From NCBI GenBank assembly GCA_002352705.1, contig DEIW01000060.1, positions 27,320-39,743 on the forward strand: a stretch of DNA of 12,424 nt, written 5' to 3'. Below are positions 1 to 6,890 of the stretch, in pieces. The first letter of the stretch is position 1. The number at the start of each line of letters is the position of its first letter. The DNA comes from Bacteroidales bacterium UBA2764 (GTDB lineage Bacteria > Bacteroidota > Bacteroidia > Bacteroidales > Paludibacteraceae). A model generated the notes under the pieces. The model made no database searches, was not told the DNA's origin, and saw only the letters and a program-made list of their open reading frames with translations. The position numbers and the translations under genes were made by a program.

Positions 1-1619
1 AACATAGCAATCTGTTCCCGCCATTCGGATTGAGTGTCTGCCCCTCGATCCCGCACCTGTGTGATAATCTCCTGCAACACAGGTGCTGCAGAAAGATTGC
101 CTATTTGTGCCGGTATGCCTTGGATAGAGTAGCTATCGGGGCTTAATTGTTCCATATCAAACCCGATAGCACGCAAATCATTCAGCATGGAACGGACAAG
201 TATCATTTCATCCTGCGGCAGAGAGAGTATTTCAGGGAAGAGCAACTGTTGCACTGCGCCCTGCATGTGTTGCAATTGCTCTATAAAACGGGAATAGAGC
301 ACGGCTACATGTGCACGGTGCTGATGGATGATTACCAATCCGTAGGCGCTCTGTAAGAGGATATATTTCCCGCTGTATTGCCAGAGGGAACAATTCTCCA
401 TCTCTTCGGTTGACAAAAGAGAGTGTTCCTCGGCTGGAGAGGGCTCTTGACATAACCCTTCGTACAAACTTTCCCATCCCTTGACACTTTGTGCCGGAGT
501 AGGCTTGGTGTGGAAAGGATTGTAGGTGGGGTCTATCGTGACTTGAGGTCTGCTCACCGGTGAGGTGGCAGGAATAGGAATATCCAGGGTGTTTGGATTC
601 TCAAAATCGATTGTGGGAGCCAGACTGAATTTCCCTAATGCTTCCCGTACTGAGGCCATCAGAATTTGGAAAATCGTTTGTTCGTCTGCAAATTTGATTT
701 CCGTTTTGGTAGGGTGAATATTGACATCGATAGCCTCGGGAGCTATGTCAAAATAGATAAAGAAAGACGGTTGGTAATCGCTGGTTAGCATTCCCGAATA
801 GGCCGTTTGTATGGCTTTTAGAAAATAAGGATGGCGCATGTACCGGCCGTTTACGAAGAAATACTGTTCGGCTTTCTTCGTGGCATTCTCGGGCTTGATA
901 ACAAACCCGTGGATATTCACAATCTCCGTTTCGGTATTGATGTCGATAAAAGCGGAGGTGAATACATTTCGTTTGGGATTGCCGAATACGGCTTCGATGC
1001 GCTGTTTTTCCGTTCCCGCAGGTAATTCAAGCAGAATCTCGTCATTGTGAACGAAGGTGAATGTAACCTTGGGATAAACCAGAACAATGTGATAAAATTC
1101 CGTAAGCAGGTTACGTAATTCCGTTTGGTCTGTCTTCAGAAATTTCCGGCGCACCGGAACATTGAAAAAGAGGTTGGATACTTTGATATTCGTCCCAATA
1201 GGGCAGCTGCAAGCTTCTTGACGGATAATCTCAGATCCGTGAATCTCAATCAAAGAACCCATCTCGTCTTCAGCTCTGCGGGTCGTCATCTCTACTTGTG
1301 CAACGGCGCATATACTGGCCAATGCCTCGCCACGGAAACCCATCGTTCGTAGACTGAACAAGTCTTGCGCTTCTTTGATTTTGCTGGTGGCGTGCCGCTC
1401 GAAAGCCAGACGGGCATCTGTCTCGCTCATTCCGCGTCCGTCATCTATCACCTGTAAAAGCGTGCGCCCGGCGTCACGAACAATCACCTGAACGCGTTTT
1501 GCCCCCGCGTCCAAGCTGTTTTCTACCAATTCTTTCAAACAAGATGCAGGACGTTGTATCACCTCGCCTGCTGCTATTTGATTGGCTACGCTATCCGGTA
1601 ATAAATGAATGATATCCAC
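1..1619 (-). CDS. mutL: DNA mismatch repair protein MutL (3' end cut by window edge)
   Basis: The frame is open for 539 codons from 1619 to the left edge. The N-terminal GHKL ATPase domain is clear: NQIAAGEV (residues 13-20), KELVENSLDAGA (29-40; E30 matches the catalytic base and N34 the Mg ligand of the family), DDGRGM (59-64), FERHATSK (73-80), GFRGEAL (94-100) and the NIHPTKTE strand near residue 300. A variable linker follows, then the dimerisation domain; roughly 60-90 C-terminal residues lie outside the window. The start is GTG at 1619: an in-frame TAA lies two codons upstream (1623-1625) and no other start sits before the conserved N-terminus. MutL couples MutS mismatch recognition to downstream repair. 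It is the last visible gene of a minus-strand transcript, 10 bases after the small membrane protein. Oddity: the endonuclease signature DQHAxxExxxxE is degenerate here (HQHRAHVAVLYS, residues 432-443). Confidence 0.95.
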   Translation of the reverse strand, partial: MDIIHLLPDSVANQIAAGEVIQRPASCLKELVENSLDAGAKRVQVIVRDAGRTLLQVIDDGRGMSETDARLAFERHATSKIKEAQDLFSLRTMGFRGEALASICAVAQVEMTTRRAEDEMGSLIEIHGSEIIRQEACSCPIGTNIKVSNLFFNVPVRRKFLKTDQTELRNLLTEFYHIVLVYPKVTFTFVHNDEILLELPAGTEKQRIEAVFGNPKRNVFTSAFIDINTETEIVNIHGFVIKPENATKKAEQYFFVNGRYMRHPYFLKAIQTAYSGMLTSDYQPSFFIYFDIAPEAIDVNIHPTKTEIKFADEQTIFQILMASVREALGKFSLAPTIDFENPNTLDIPIPATSPVSRPQVTIDPTYNPFHTKPTPAQSVKGWESLYEGLCQEPSPAEEHSLLSTEEMENCSLWQYSGKYILLQSAYGLVIIHQHRAHVAVLYSRFIEQLQHMQGAVQQLLFPEILSLPQDEMILVRSMLNDLRAIGFDMEQLSPDSYSIQGIPAQIGNLSAAPVLQEIITQVRDRGADTQSEWREQIAM

Positions 1620-1629
1620 ACCTTAAATA

Positions 1630-1866
1630 TTATAACAAGTAGTAAAACGCAAAAAGCAGTAATACCAGTAAGGCAATCCAAAAACCCAGTTTGGATTGCT
1701 TCTTCCGCCTTAGTTCGGTCATGTTTTTCTCATGCTCTTCGCGGAAAGCCCCGCGACGAAGACGCGCAAGTTTTTTATCCTTGCGCGCCTCCTTTTCCTC
1801 GTCGAAGTAAATGGGGCGATAGTCCCACTCACGGGGTTTGTTTACTTTCGGAAATAATACCGACAT
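1630..1866 (-). CDS. Small single-span membrane protein, unknown function
   Basis: This is a 78-residue protein. The N-terminal half is highly charged and rich in Arg, Lys and Glu (about residues 9-58), including an aromatic stretch WDYRPIYFDEE. It ends in one hydrophobic helix (about residues 60-78) with almost nothing after it, so it is probably tail-anchored or single-span with a cytoplasmic basic domain. Its ATG overlaps the stop of the upstream lipoprotein gene as TAATG, which suggests translational coupling, and mutL starts 10 bases downstream. I recognise no domain. Short charged proteins with one C-terminal helix next to mutL occur in Bacteroidales (memory, not searched), so it is probably real. 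No function can be assigned. Confidence 0.8.
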   Translation of the reverse strand: MSVLFPKVNKPREWDYRPIYFDEEKEARKDKKLARLRRGAFREEHEKNMTELRRKKQSKLGFWIALLVLLLFAFYYLL

Positions 1867-3557
1867 TACTTAACGATAGCCTGGAACTCAGCGTCCTCAG
1901 CGAACTTAGCGAACTCAATGTCCTCTGCTGCACGCTCTTTGAATGCTGCGTCTTGTGCAATCGCCGATTTCAGGTTGTCATAGACTGCTGCTTTGTCGTT
2001 TGTACGAGCGCCTACGACAGCTTTCAGATATGCAGTTGTTGCATTCGGCTCTTTTACATTGTCAAGTGTCTGACGAGCGGCTGCATATTCCTCGTTCAGA
2101 ATCTGCTGAACTGCTGCGTTATTAGTAGCGGTGTTGCCATATGCTTTCTTGGCTGCCTCATAGTCTCCTTTCTTGGTGTAGAGGGTACCCATAGCGGCAT
2201 TCAAGTTAGCGCTTGTACCTGCGGCTTTGCCCAGATACTCTTCTGCTTTATCCAAATCACCATCAGCGATGGCTGCAACACCTGCATTGTAGTTTACATC
2301 AGGATCGTTCGGCTGGATTTCAAGTGCTTTTGTATAGCAACGACGTGCCTCTGCAATGTTCTTGTCTGCGAAGTAGAGCTCACCCATGCCATTCCATGCA
2401 CGATAGTCGTTGTACAGTTCAGCTGCTTTCTGATAGATAGCCATCTTCTCTGCCTTGTCGTTGGTCAGGGTAGCGGAGTACAGTAACTCCTCAACGCTCA
2501 ACTGAGCAGGATCATTCTTTGCCAGTGTGGAAATCTCCTCGTCGCTCTTACCGATAAGGTCGGTAGTAAGGATGAGGCGGCTGCGACGGAGAGCAGGAAG
2601 AATCTCCTCTGCAATATTCTTGTATACGGCGCTCAAGTTCTTGATTTGAGCCTCGCGCTCCTCAGGATCACTATACATGGAGAGAACACGCAAAACGAGA
2701 TCTTTGTCCTGAATATTGCTTTCTTCCATAGCTGCCTGGAAACCTTCCCAGTCTTCTGCGGTGATATTAGCCTCTACCTCGTTGTTTACTTTGTTCTTCT
2801 TCAGGTCTTTCTTGATGAAATCTTGAGCGGCTTTCTGACGGTTCTTTGCCAGTTTCTCGTTCAAATCCATGCCACCATCAGGAGATGCGTAACCGCTAAC
2901 CTCTATTTTGTTGATGGCTTTCTTCTCGTTTGCCTGAGCGTCTTTGATGGCCTCCTGCAGAGCTTTCATCTCATCGCTCTTGGTCTCGGAGGAACGCACA
3001 TTGGCCTGTTGAATGAGGAACTTGATGTCAGCCTCGGTCAGCTCCTGAATAACACGTTGGAATTTGTCCGGAGTTGCAGCCAACTCATTGTCCTGAGCCT
3101 CTGCTAACTCGTCAGTTACAAGGATACCGTCTGCGATTTTAACATCAGGAATCTCAATTACTTTTTTGCCCACGCGAGCCTCGAAACGCAGATACAATTC
3201 GGATTTGCGCATTTCAGGAACATACGTGAAAGAGCAGTGTTGGGTGTATTTGCCACCCTGTTTGTAATTGACAGTCTTACCGTTCTCTTTTGCCTTCTCG
3301 CCTACATAGGTAACAGGCTCGCCAAGCGCTTCCTTGCCTTGGTACTTAAGCACAGGAGTAACTACAAGTACTCCCTTTTTAGCAAATTTCTTTGCAGGGA
3401 AAGTACCGGTAATGTCAGCGTCAACTTTGTTACCAACCTTTACCAGCGGATTCGGGTTAACGGAGATTTGATCGGGTTCCGGCAACGTTTTGTTGCAAGA
3501 TGCCAGCAATGCTACTGCAGCAATGAGGCTAAGAAATAAACCTTTCTTCATATGCAT
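1866..3557 (-). CDS. Lipoprotein with OmpA-like domain and TPR repeats
   Basis: The 563-residue product has a type II signal peptide: basic start, hydrophobic core, lipobox LLAS then Cys21 as lipid anchor. Residues about 30-145 look like an all-beta domain. Residues about 215-330 resemble an OmpA C-terminal, peptidoglycan-binding domain: strand KIEVSGYASPDG, then N-x-x-L-x-x-x-R (NEKLAKNR) and a closing LRRSRL strand. TPR helices occupy about 355-475 (AWNGMGELYFADKNIAEARR; NYNAGVAAIADGDLDKAEEY; AAMGTLYTKKGDYEAAKKAY), followed by a helical, Ala-rich tail. A cell-envelope scaffold tethering the outer membrane to the wall is the likely role. ATG at 3557 and ATG at 3551 (Met-His-Met) are both possible; the second gives the neater MKKGLF signal peptide. 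It has its own promoter about 40 bases upstream and leads the transcript into the small membrane protein and mutL. Confidence 0.88.
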   Translation of the reverse strand: MHMKKGLFLSLIAAVALLASCNKTLPEPDQISVNPNPLVKVGNKVDADITGTFPAKKFAKKGVLVVTPVLKYQGKEALGEPVTYVGEKAKENGKTVNYKQGGKYTQHCSFTYVPEMRKSELYLRFEARVGKKVIEIPDVKIADGILVTDELAEAQDNELAATPDKFQRVIQELTEADIKFLIQQANVRSSETKSDEMKALQEAIKDAQANEKKAINKIEVSGYASPDGGMDLNEKLAKNRQKAAQDFIKKDLKKNKVNNEVEANITAEDWEGFQAAMEESNIQDKDLVLRVLSMYSDPEEREAQIKNLSAVYKNIAEEILPALRRSRLILTTDLIGKSDEEISTLAKNDPAQLSVEELLYSATLTNDKAEKMAIYQKAAELYNDYRAWNGMGELYFADKNIAEARRCYTKALEIQPNDPDVNYNAGVAAIADGDLDKAEEYLGKAAGTSANLNAAMGTLYTKKGDYEAAKKAYGNTATNNAAVQQILNEEYAAARQTLDNVKEPNATTAYLKAVVGARTNDKAAVYDNLKSAIAQDAAFKERAAEDIEFAKFAEDAEFQAIVK

Positions 3558-3560
3558 ATT

Positions 3561-3591
3561 AAATTGTTAGAATTGATAAATTTTACAATTT
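3561..3591 (-). promoter_or_regulatory. Inverted repeat in leader of the OmpA/TPR lipoprotein gene
   Basis: AAATTGT (3561-3567) and ACAATTT (3585-3591) are exact inverted copies separated by 17 bases, lying in the expected untranslated leader just upstream of the start codon. The stem is A/T-rich and weak. It could be a modest mRNA fold or an operator, but could also be chance in such AT-rich DNA. Confidence 0.25.
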
Positions 3592-3596
3592 GGGCA

Positions 3597-3628
3597 CAAA
3601 GGTACAGCTTTTTTTTGAATTGTGCAAG
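3597..3628 (-). promoter_or_regulatory. Bacteroidota-type promoter for the OmpA/TPR lipoprotein transcript
   Basis: On the minus strand the -7 core TACCTTTG lies at 3604-3597, and CTTG (one mismatch to the TTTG -33 box) at 3628-3625, with a 20-base spacer. The predicted transcript start is near 3590, giving a leader of about 35 bases before the start codon. The form matches TTTG-N19-21-TAnnTTTG, the known Bacteroidota housekeeping promoter. The opposing mdh promoter is about 60 bases away. Confidence 0.8.
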
Positions 3629-3663
3629 AAATTCCAAAAAAAAATGCATTTATGATGCGAAAA

Positions 3664-3695
3664 TTTGCATATGTAAAATAATTATAGTACCTTTG
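3664..3695 (+). promoter_or_regulatory. Promoter of mdh
   Basis: A perfect -33 box TTTG (3664-3667), 20-base spacer and -7 core TACCTTTG (3688-3695) match the Bacteroidota housekeeping promoter. The start of transcription should be near 3702, with a leader of about 37 bases before the mdh ATG. The region just before the ATG is AT-rich and has no Shine-Dalgarno motif, which is normal for the phylum. Confidence 0.88.
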
Positions 3696-3738
3696 CATGC
3701 TATTTTGAATTTATGTTTATTGAAAATAACTATATACT

Positions 3739-4680
3739 ATGTCTAAAGTAACTGTTGTAGGCGCAGGAAACGTAGGAGCTACGTGCGCCAATGTGTTGGC
3801 TGTGAATGAGGTTGCCAACGAAGTATGTCTGATTGATATCAAAGAGGGCTTTGCGGAAGGCAAGGCAATGGATATCATGCAAACCGCCCAGTTGATGGGC
3901 TTCGATACCGTCGTAACGGGTGTGACTAACGATTACAGTAAGACCAGCGGTAGTGATGTTGTTATTATCACTTCCGGTCTGCCTCGTAAACCGGGTATGA
4001 CACGTGAGGAACTGATTGGTGTGAATGCCGGTATCGTAAAGTCCGTTTGCGACCAGGTTTTGAAATATAGCCCGAATGCTATCCTCGTGGTTGTTTCCAA
4101 CCCGATGGATACCATGGCTTATCTGACTCTCCATGCCCTCAAACTCCCGCGTAACCGTGTGATTGGTATGGGTGGCGCACTGGATAGTGCTCGTCTGAAA
4201 TATTTCCTGAGCCAGGCTCTGAAATGCAACGCTAATGATGTGGACGGTTTCGTAATCGGCGGTCATGGCGACACTACAATGATTCCGTTGACCAGTTATA
4301 CTACCTACAAAGGTATCAATGTATCTGAATTCTTGTCGAAAGAAGAGTTGGAGAATGTGGTTAAAAGCACCATGGTTGGTGGAGCTACACTGACCGGTCT
4401 GCTGGGTACATCTGCATGGATGGCGCCGGGTGCTGCGGCAGCTTCGGTGGCTGAGGCTATTATTAAAGACCAAAAGAAGATGATTCCGTGCTCTGCTGCC
4501 CTTGAGGGTGAATATGGCATGAAGGACATTACTATCGGTGTGCCCTGTATCATCGGAAAGAATGGTATCGAGAAGATCCTTGAACTCAATATATCTGAGG
4601 AAGAGCGCGCTAAACTCCATGAGAGCGAGGCTGCCGTTCGTAAGACAACAGCAATCTTAAAAGAACTAAATGTTCTTTAA
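3739..4680 (+). CDS. mdh: Malate dehydrogenase (LDH-like, NAD-dependent)
   Basis: The 313-residue length is typical of the LDH-like malate dehydrogenase group. It interconverts malate and oxaloacetate with NAD in the cytoplasm, feeding the reductive branch to fumarate and succinate that gut Bacteroidota use. Visible features are the Rossmann loop GAGNVGA (8-14), acidic D33 after the second strand (prefers NAD over NADP), the substrate loop LPRKPGMTR with R83 and R89, the VVSNPMD segment with N121, the substrate arginine R152 in ALDSARL, and the catalytic H176 in GGHGDT. R83 in the loop, together with overall similarity, favours malate over lactate. It has its own strong promoter and looks monocistronic or leaky into spt. 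The reverse strand is open for about 290 codons across this gene, which I treat as a shadow. Confidence 0.96.
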   Translation: MSKVTVVGAGNVGATCANVLAVNEVANEVCLIDIKEGFAEGKAMDIMQTAQLMGFDTVVTGVTNDYSKTSGSDVVIITSGLPRKPGMTREELIGVNAGIVKSVCDQVLKYSPNAILVVVSNPMDTMAYLTLHALKLPRNRVIGMGGALDSARLKYFLSQALKCNANDVDGFVIGGHGDTTMIPLTSYTTYKGINVSEFLSKEELENVVKSTMVGGATLTGLLGTSAWMAPGAAAASVAEAIIKDQKKMIPCSAALEGEYGMKDITIGVPCIIGKNGIEKILELNISEEERAKLHESEAAVRKTTAILKELNVL

Positions 4681-4710
4681 TTTACCATTTCATCATTTAC
4701 CATTTGGTCA
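4681..4710 (+). repeat. Two-unit 15-base tandem repeat directly after mdh
   Basis: Two units that differ at two positions, TTTACCATTTCATCA and TTTACCATTTGGTCA, begin on the first base after the mdh stop. Read on the minus strand they are A-tract units of 7 and 8 bases (AAATGGT, AAATGATG). The same unit family recurs on the plus strand just before spt and over the pepD start. Confidence 0.75.
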
Positions 4711-4768
4711 TTTATTTGTTCATTTGGCTGTGTGGCCAAAATAACACAATGACAAAATAAATGGTAAA
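4696..4768 (+). terminator. Nested imperfect hairpin in the mdh-spt spacer
   Basis: Three nested stems can be read: TTTACCATTT (4696-4705) with AAATGGTAAA (4759-4768), GTCATT (4707-4712) with AATGAC (4748-4753), and TTTGGC (4723-4728) with GCCAAA (4735-4740) around a six-base loop. The fold could end or stabilise the mdh transcript. It is A/T-rich and lacks a following T-run, so a classical intrinsic terminator is doubtful. Confidence 0.4.
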
Positions 4769-4795
4769 TCGTAAATGAACAAATCGTAAATAATT
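4766..4795 (+). repeat. Two-unit 15-base tandem repeat directly before spt
   Basis: Two units, AAATCGTAAATGAAC and AAATCGTAAATAATT, share their first 11 bases and end two bases before the spt ATG. They are in the inverse orientation to the pair after mdh, so the spacer is bracketed by inverted arrays. The AT-rich sequence also serves as the translation leader of spt. Confidence 0.7.
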
Positions 4796-4797
4796 CT

Positions 4798-5982
4798 ATG
4801 GATTTATTCGAAAAATGTGACCACTTCGAGACGCTAAAGCAGGTCCGTAAATTAGGTATCTATCCCTATTTTCACGAACTCGAAAGTCGTCAGGCCCCGG
4901 TGGTACAGATGGAGAACCACCGCGTAATCATGCTCGGTTCCAATAACTACCTCGGCTTTACGGAGAACGAGGCGGTTATCAAAGCCGGACATGAGGCGCT
5001 GGATAAATACGGTACAGGTGTTTCCGGTAGCCGCTTTCTGAATGGAACGCTGGATTTGCACCTCCAGTTGGAAAAAGAGTTGGCTGAGTTTACCGGATAT
5101 GAAGAGGCGATGTCTGTCTCTACAGGTTTCCAGACTAACCTCGCTATCATCTCTGCAATCGCAGGAAAGGATGATTATATCCTGAATGACCGTGAAAACC
5201 ACGCCTCTATCTATGACGCTTGTCGCTTGAGTTATGCGAAGGTACTGCGTTATCGCCACTCGGACATGGAGGATCTGGAACGCCAGCTCAAGTCTATCCC
5301 CGAGAATGCAGGCAAATTGATTATCACGGATGGCGTCTTCTCCATGCGAGGTGATATCTGCAAATTGCCGGAAATCTGTGCGCTCGCAGAGAAATATGGT
5401 GCGCGGGTAATGGTGGACGACGCACATGGCTTTGGTGTACTCGGTCCCGGTGGGCGTGGTACTGCAGCACATTTCGGATTGACAGACAAAGTGGATATCA
5501 CAATGCTGACTTTCTCCAAGTCACTTGCATCCATTGGAGGATGTATGCTTGCCAGTCATCGTGTGGCGGATTGGCTGCGGCATGTCAGCCGTCCGTTCAT
5601 CTTCTCTGCGTCTATAACTCCCTGTTCCGCAGCAACGGCGCTCGAAGCGTTACATCAACTGATTCTTGACCCGGAGCGGCCTGCGAGACTGATGAATATC
5701 GCCAAGTACTTCCAGAAACAACTGCTGGCTAACGGCGTACGCATCATTGAGGCTCCTACGCCTATCGTGCCGATATTTACCTATAAGACGCTCGATACCC
5801 TCTATTTCGGTAAGAAGATGTTTGAGGAGGGAGTCTACGTCAATCCGGTTATTGCACCGGCTTGCGTAGAAGGAGAATGTCTCCTCCGTACAACACTCAT
5901 GGCTACTCATACGGAACCTGTCATCGACGAAGCGGTAGAGATTATCGCACGCGTTCTTAAAGAGGGAGCACCGCAAATGTGA
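4798..5982 (+). CDS. spt: Serine palmitoyltransferase (sphingolipid synthesis)
   Basis: This 394-residue PLP enzyme belongs to the alpha-oxoamine synthase family. It condenses L-serine with a long-chain acyl-CoA or acyl donor to 3-ketosphinganine, the committed step of sphingolipid synthesis, and acts as a cytoplasmic or membrane-associated homodimer. Visible signatures: MLGSNNYLGFT (45-55), GTGVSGSRFLNGT (72-84), H135 that stacks on PLP, D207 and H210 (VDDAHGFG), the Schiff-base K241 in TFSKSLASIGG, and R364 in LRTTLMATHT. GVYVNPVIAPA (345-355) and LMATHT match characterised bacterial serine palmitoyltransferases better than glycine acetyltransferase (kbl) or 8-amino-7-oxononanoate synthase (bioF), the main alternatives. 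The next gene is a short-chain reductase of the kind needed for the following step. No consensus promoter lies in the spacer, so it is expressed either from mdh or from a promoter I cannot recognise. Confidence 0.9.
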   Translation: MDLFEKCDHFETLKQVRKLGIYPYFHELESRQAPVVQMENHRVIMLGSNNYLGFTENEAVIKAGHEALDKYGTGVSGSRFLNGTLDLHLQLEKELAEFTGYEEAMSVSTGFQTNLAIISAIAGKDDYILNDRENHASIYDACRLSYAKVLRYRHSDMEDLERQLKSIPENAGKLIITDGVFSMRGDICKLPEICALAEKYGARVMVDDAHGFGVLGPGGRGTAAHFGLTDKVDITMLTFSKSLASIGGCMLASHRVADWLRHVSRPFIFSASITPCSAATALEALHQLILDPERPARLMNIAKYFQKQLLANGVRIIEAPTPIVPIFTYKTLDTLYFGKKMFEEGVYVNPVIAPACVEGECLLRTTLMATHTEPVIDEAVEIIARVLKEGAPQM

Positions 5983-6021
5983 TATTCTCCTACGGGCAAA
6001 TCGTTAGGGATTGTTATAGAT

Positions 6022-6031
6022 TAGTTAACTA
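6022..6031. promoter_or_regulatory. Perfect 10-base palindrome between spt and the reductase gene
   Basis: TAGTTAACTA is a perfect palindrome in the AT-rich 72-base spacer between spt and the reductase gene. No -7/-33 pair is visible in the spacer, so the two genes are probably co-transcribed. The palindrome could be a small operator, but a chance match is quite possible. Confidence 0.2.
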
Positions 6032-6054
6032 TTCGTTAATAATTCATATACCCA

Positions 6055-6867
6055 ATGCAGACTCTGATTATAACCGGAGGTAGTTCGGGGATAGGAAAAG
6101 CAACAGCCTCGCTCTTTGCAGAGCGGGGCTGGTGTGTTTTTGAATTAAGCCGCCACGGCGCGGAGAATACCAAGACTCAGAAACCCATACCCGGAGAGGG
6201 AAAACTTATCCATGTCACATGTGATGTGTGCTCGGAGGATAGTTGCCGCGAAGCGATGGCAGAAGTCCTTTCTCAGACCAATCATATAGATGTGGTTATC
6301 TCTAATGCTGGTTATGGTATATCCGGTCCCATTGAGTTTACGGAAATTTCAGCTGCAGAGCACCAGATGGATGTCAATTTTATGGGGGCAGTCCGTTTTA
6401 CGCAGGCTGTCTTGCCTCAATTACGCAAACAACAATGCGGACGAATAATTTATACTTCCTCTGTCGCTGCCCAGCTCCCTGTTCCCTATCAGGCGTTTTA
6501 TTCTGCTTCCAAAGCGGCAATAAACGCCTTGGCTTTGTCCTTGGCAAACGAAGTGCGACCTTTCGGTATATCCGTCTCTGTAATAATGCCCGGAGATGTC
6601 AGTACTGGTTTCACGGACGCACGTGATAAGTCTTCGGCGGGAGAAGAAATATATCTGTCTGCCCGCAAGGCTATTGCTAATATGGAACGCGATGAACGGG
6701 CAGGCATGGCTCCTGTGCAAATGGCGAAGCTCTTCTATCATATCGCTACATGTTATTCCCCGAGACCTCAATACGTGGGAGGGCTCTTGTATCGTGTGCT
6801 CTGTCTGCTTGACCGTATTCTGCCGAAACGTCTGGTTAACTGGATTGAACATAAACTGTATTCATAA
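6055..6867 (+). CDS. Short-chain dehydrogenase/reductase, candidate 3-ketosphinganine reductase
   Basis: A classical SDR of 270 residues. It shows the cofactor loop TGGSSGIG (7-14), NAG (84-86), the structural N108 in VNFMG, catalytic S136, Y149 and K153 (YSASK) with the usual 13-residue Ser-Tyr spacing, and PG (179-180) after strand six. SRH at 32-34 after the second strand suggests NADPH preference. The C-terminal 40 residues are rich in Arg and Leu with an amphipathic look (LLYRVLCLLDRILPKRLVNW), compatible with membrane association as in ketosphinganine reductases. Its position 72 bases after spt, with no promoter between, makes reduction of 3-ketosphinganine to sphinganine the leading hypothesis. 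The fold alone would also allow another ketone substrate. The fold is certain; the substrate is inferred from context. Confidence 0.85.
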   Translation: MQTLIITGGSSGIGKATASLFAERGWCVFELSRHGAENTKTQKPIPGEGKLIHVTCDVCSEDSCREAMAEVLSQTNHIDVVISNAGYGISGPIEFTEISAAEHQMDVNFMGAVRFTQAVLPQLRKQQCGRIIYTSSVAAQLPVPYQAFYSASKAAINALALSLANEVRPFGISVSVIMPGDVSTGFTDARDKSSAGEEIYLSARKAIANMERDERAGMAPVQMAKLFYHIATCYSPRPQYVGGLLYRVLCLLDRILPKRLVNWIEHKLYS

Positions 6868-6875
6868 AAAGTCTT

Positions 6876-6889
6876 CAATTTTCAATTCC
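6876..6889 (+). repeat. Two heptads just before the LD-carboxypeptidase start
   Basis: CAATTTT and CAATTCC sit back to back and end one base before the ATG at 6891. They belong to the same heptad family as the arrays at 7429-7463 and 8758-8792. As an A/T-rich, unstructured leader they probably help translation start in this Shine-Dalgarno-poor lineage. Confidence 0.5.
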
Positions 6890-6890
6890 T

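Noticed and set aside
1605..2486. 293-codon plus-strand frame opposite the OmpA/TPR lipoprotein gene
   Set aside because: Composition is Cys/Val/Leu-rich with no coherent domain. It is antisense to TPR repeats and a clear lipoprotein frame.
3730..4620. Long open frame (296 codons) on the minus strand across mdh
   Set aside because: It mirrors the conserved mdh frame, has no hydrophobic or domain pattern, and no promoter faces it. The strong codon bias of mdh explains the absence of stops.
4681..4797. CRISPR-like repeats in the mdh-spt spacer
   Set aside because: Repeats are 15 bases, only two per array, with no spacers and no cas genes.
4798..5982. Calling this gene kbl (glycine C-acetyltransferase) or bioF
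   Set aside because: GVYVNPVIAPA, GTGVSGSRFLNGT and LMATHT follow serine palmitoyltransferase, and the neighbouring reductase fits sphinganine synthesis rather than threonine breakdown or biotin.
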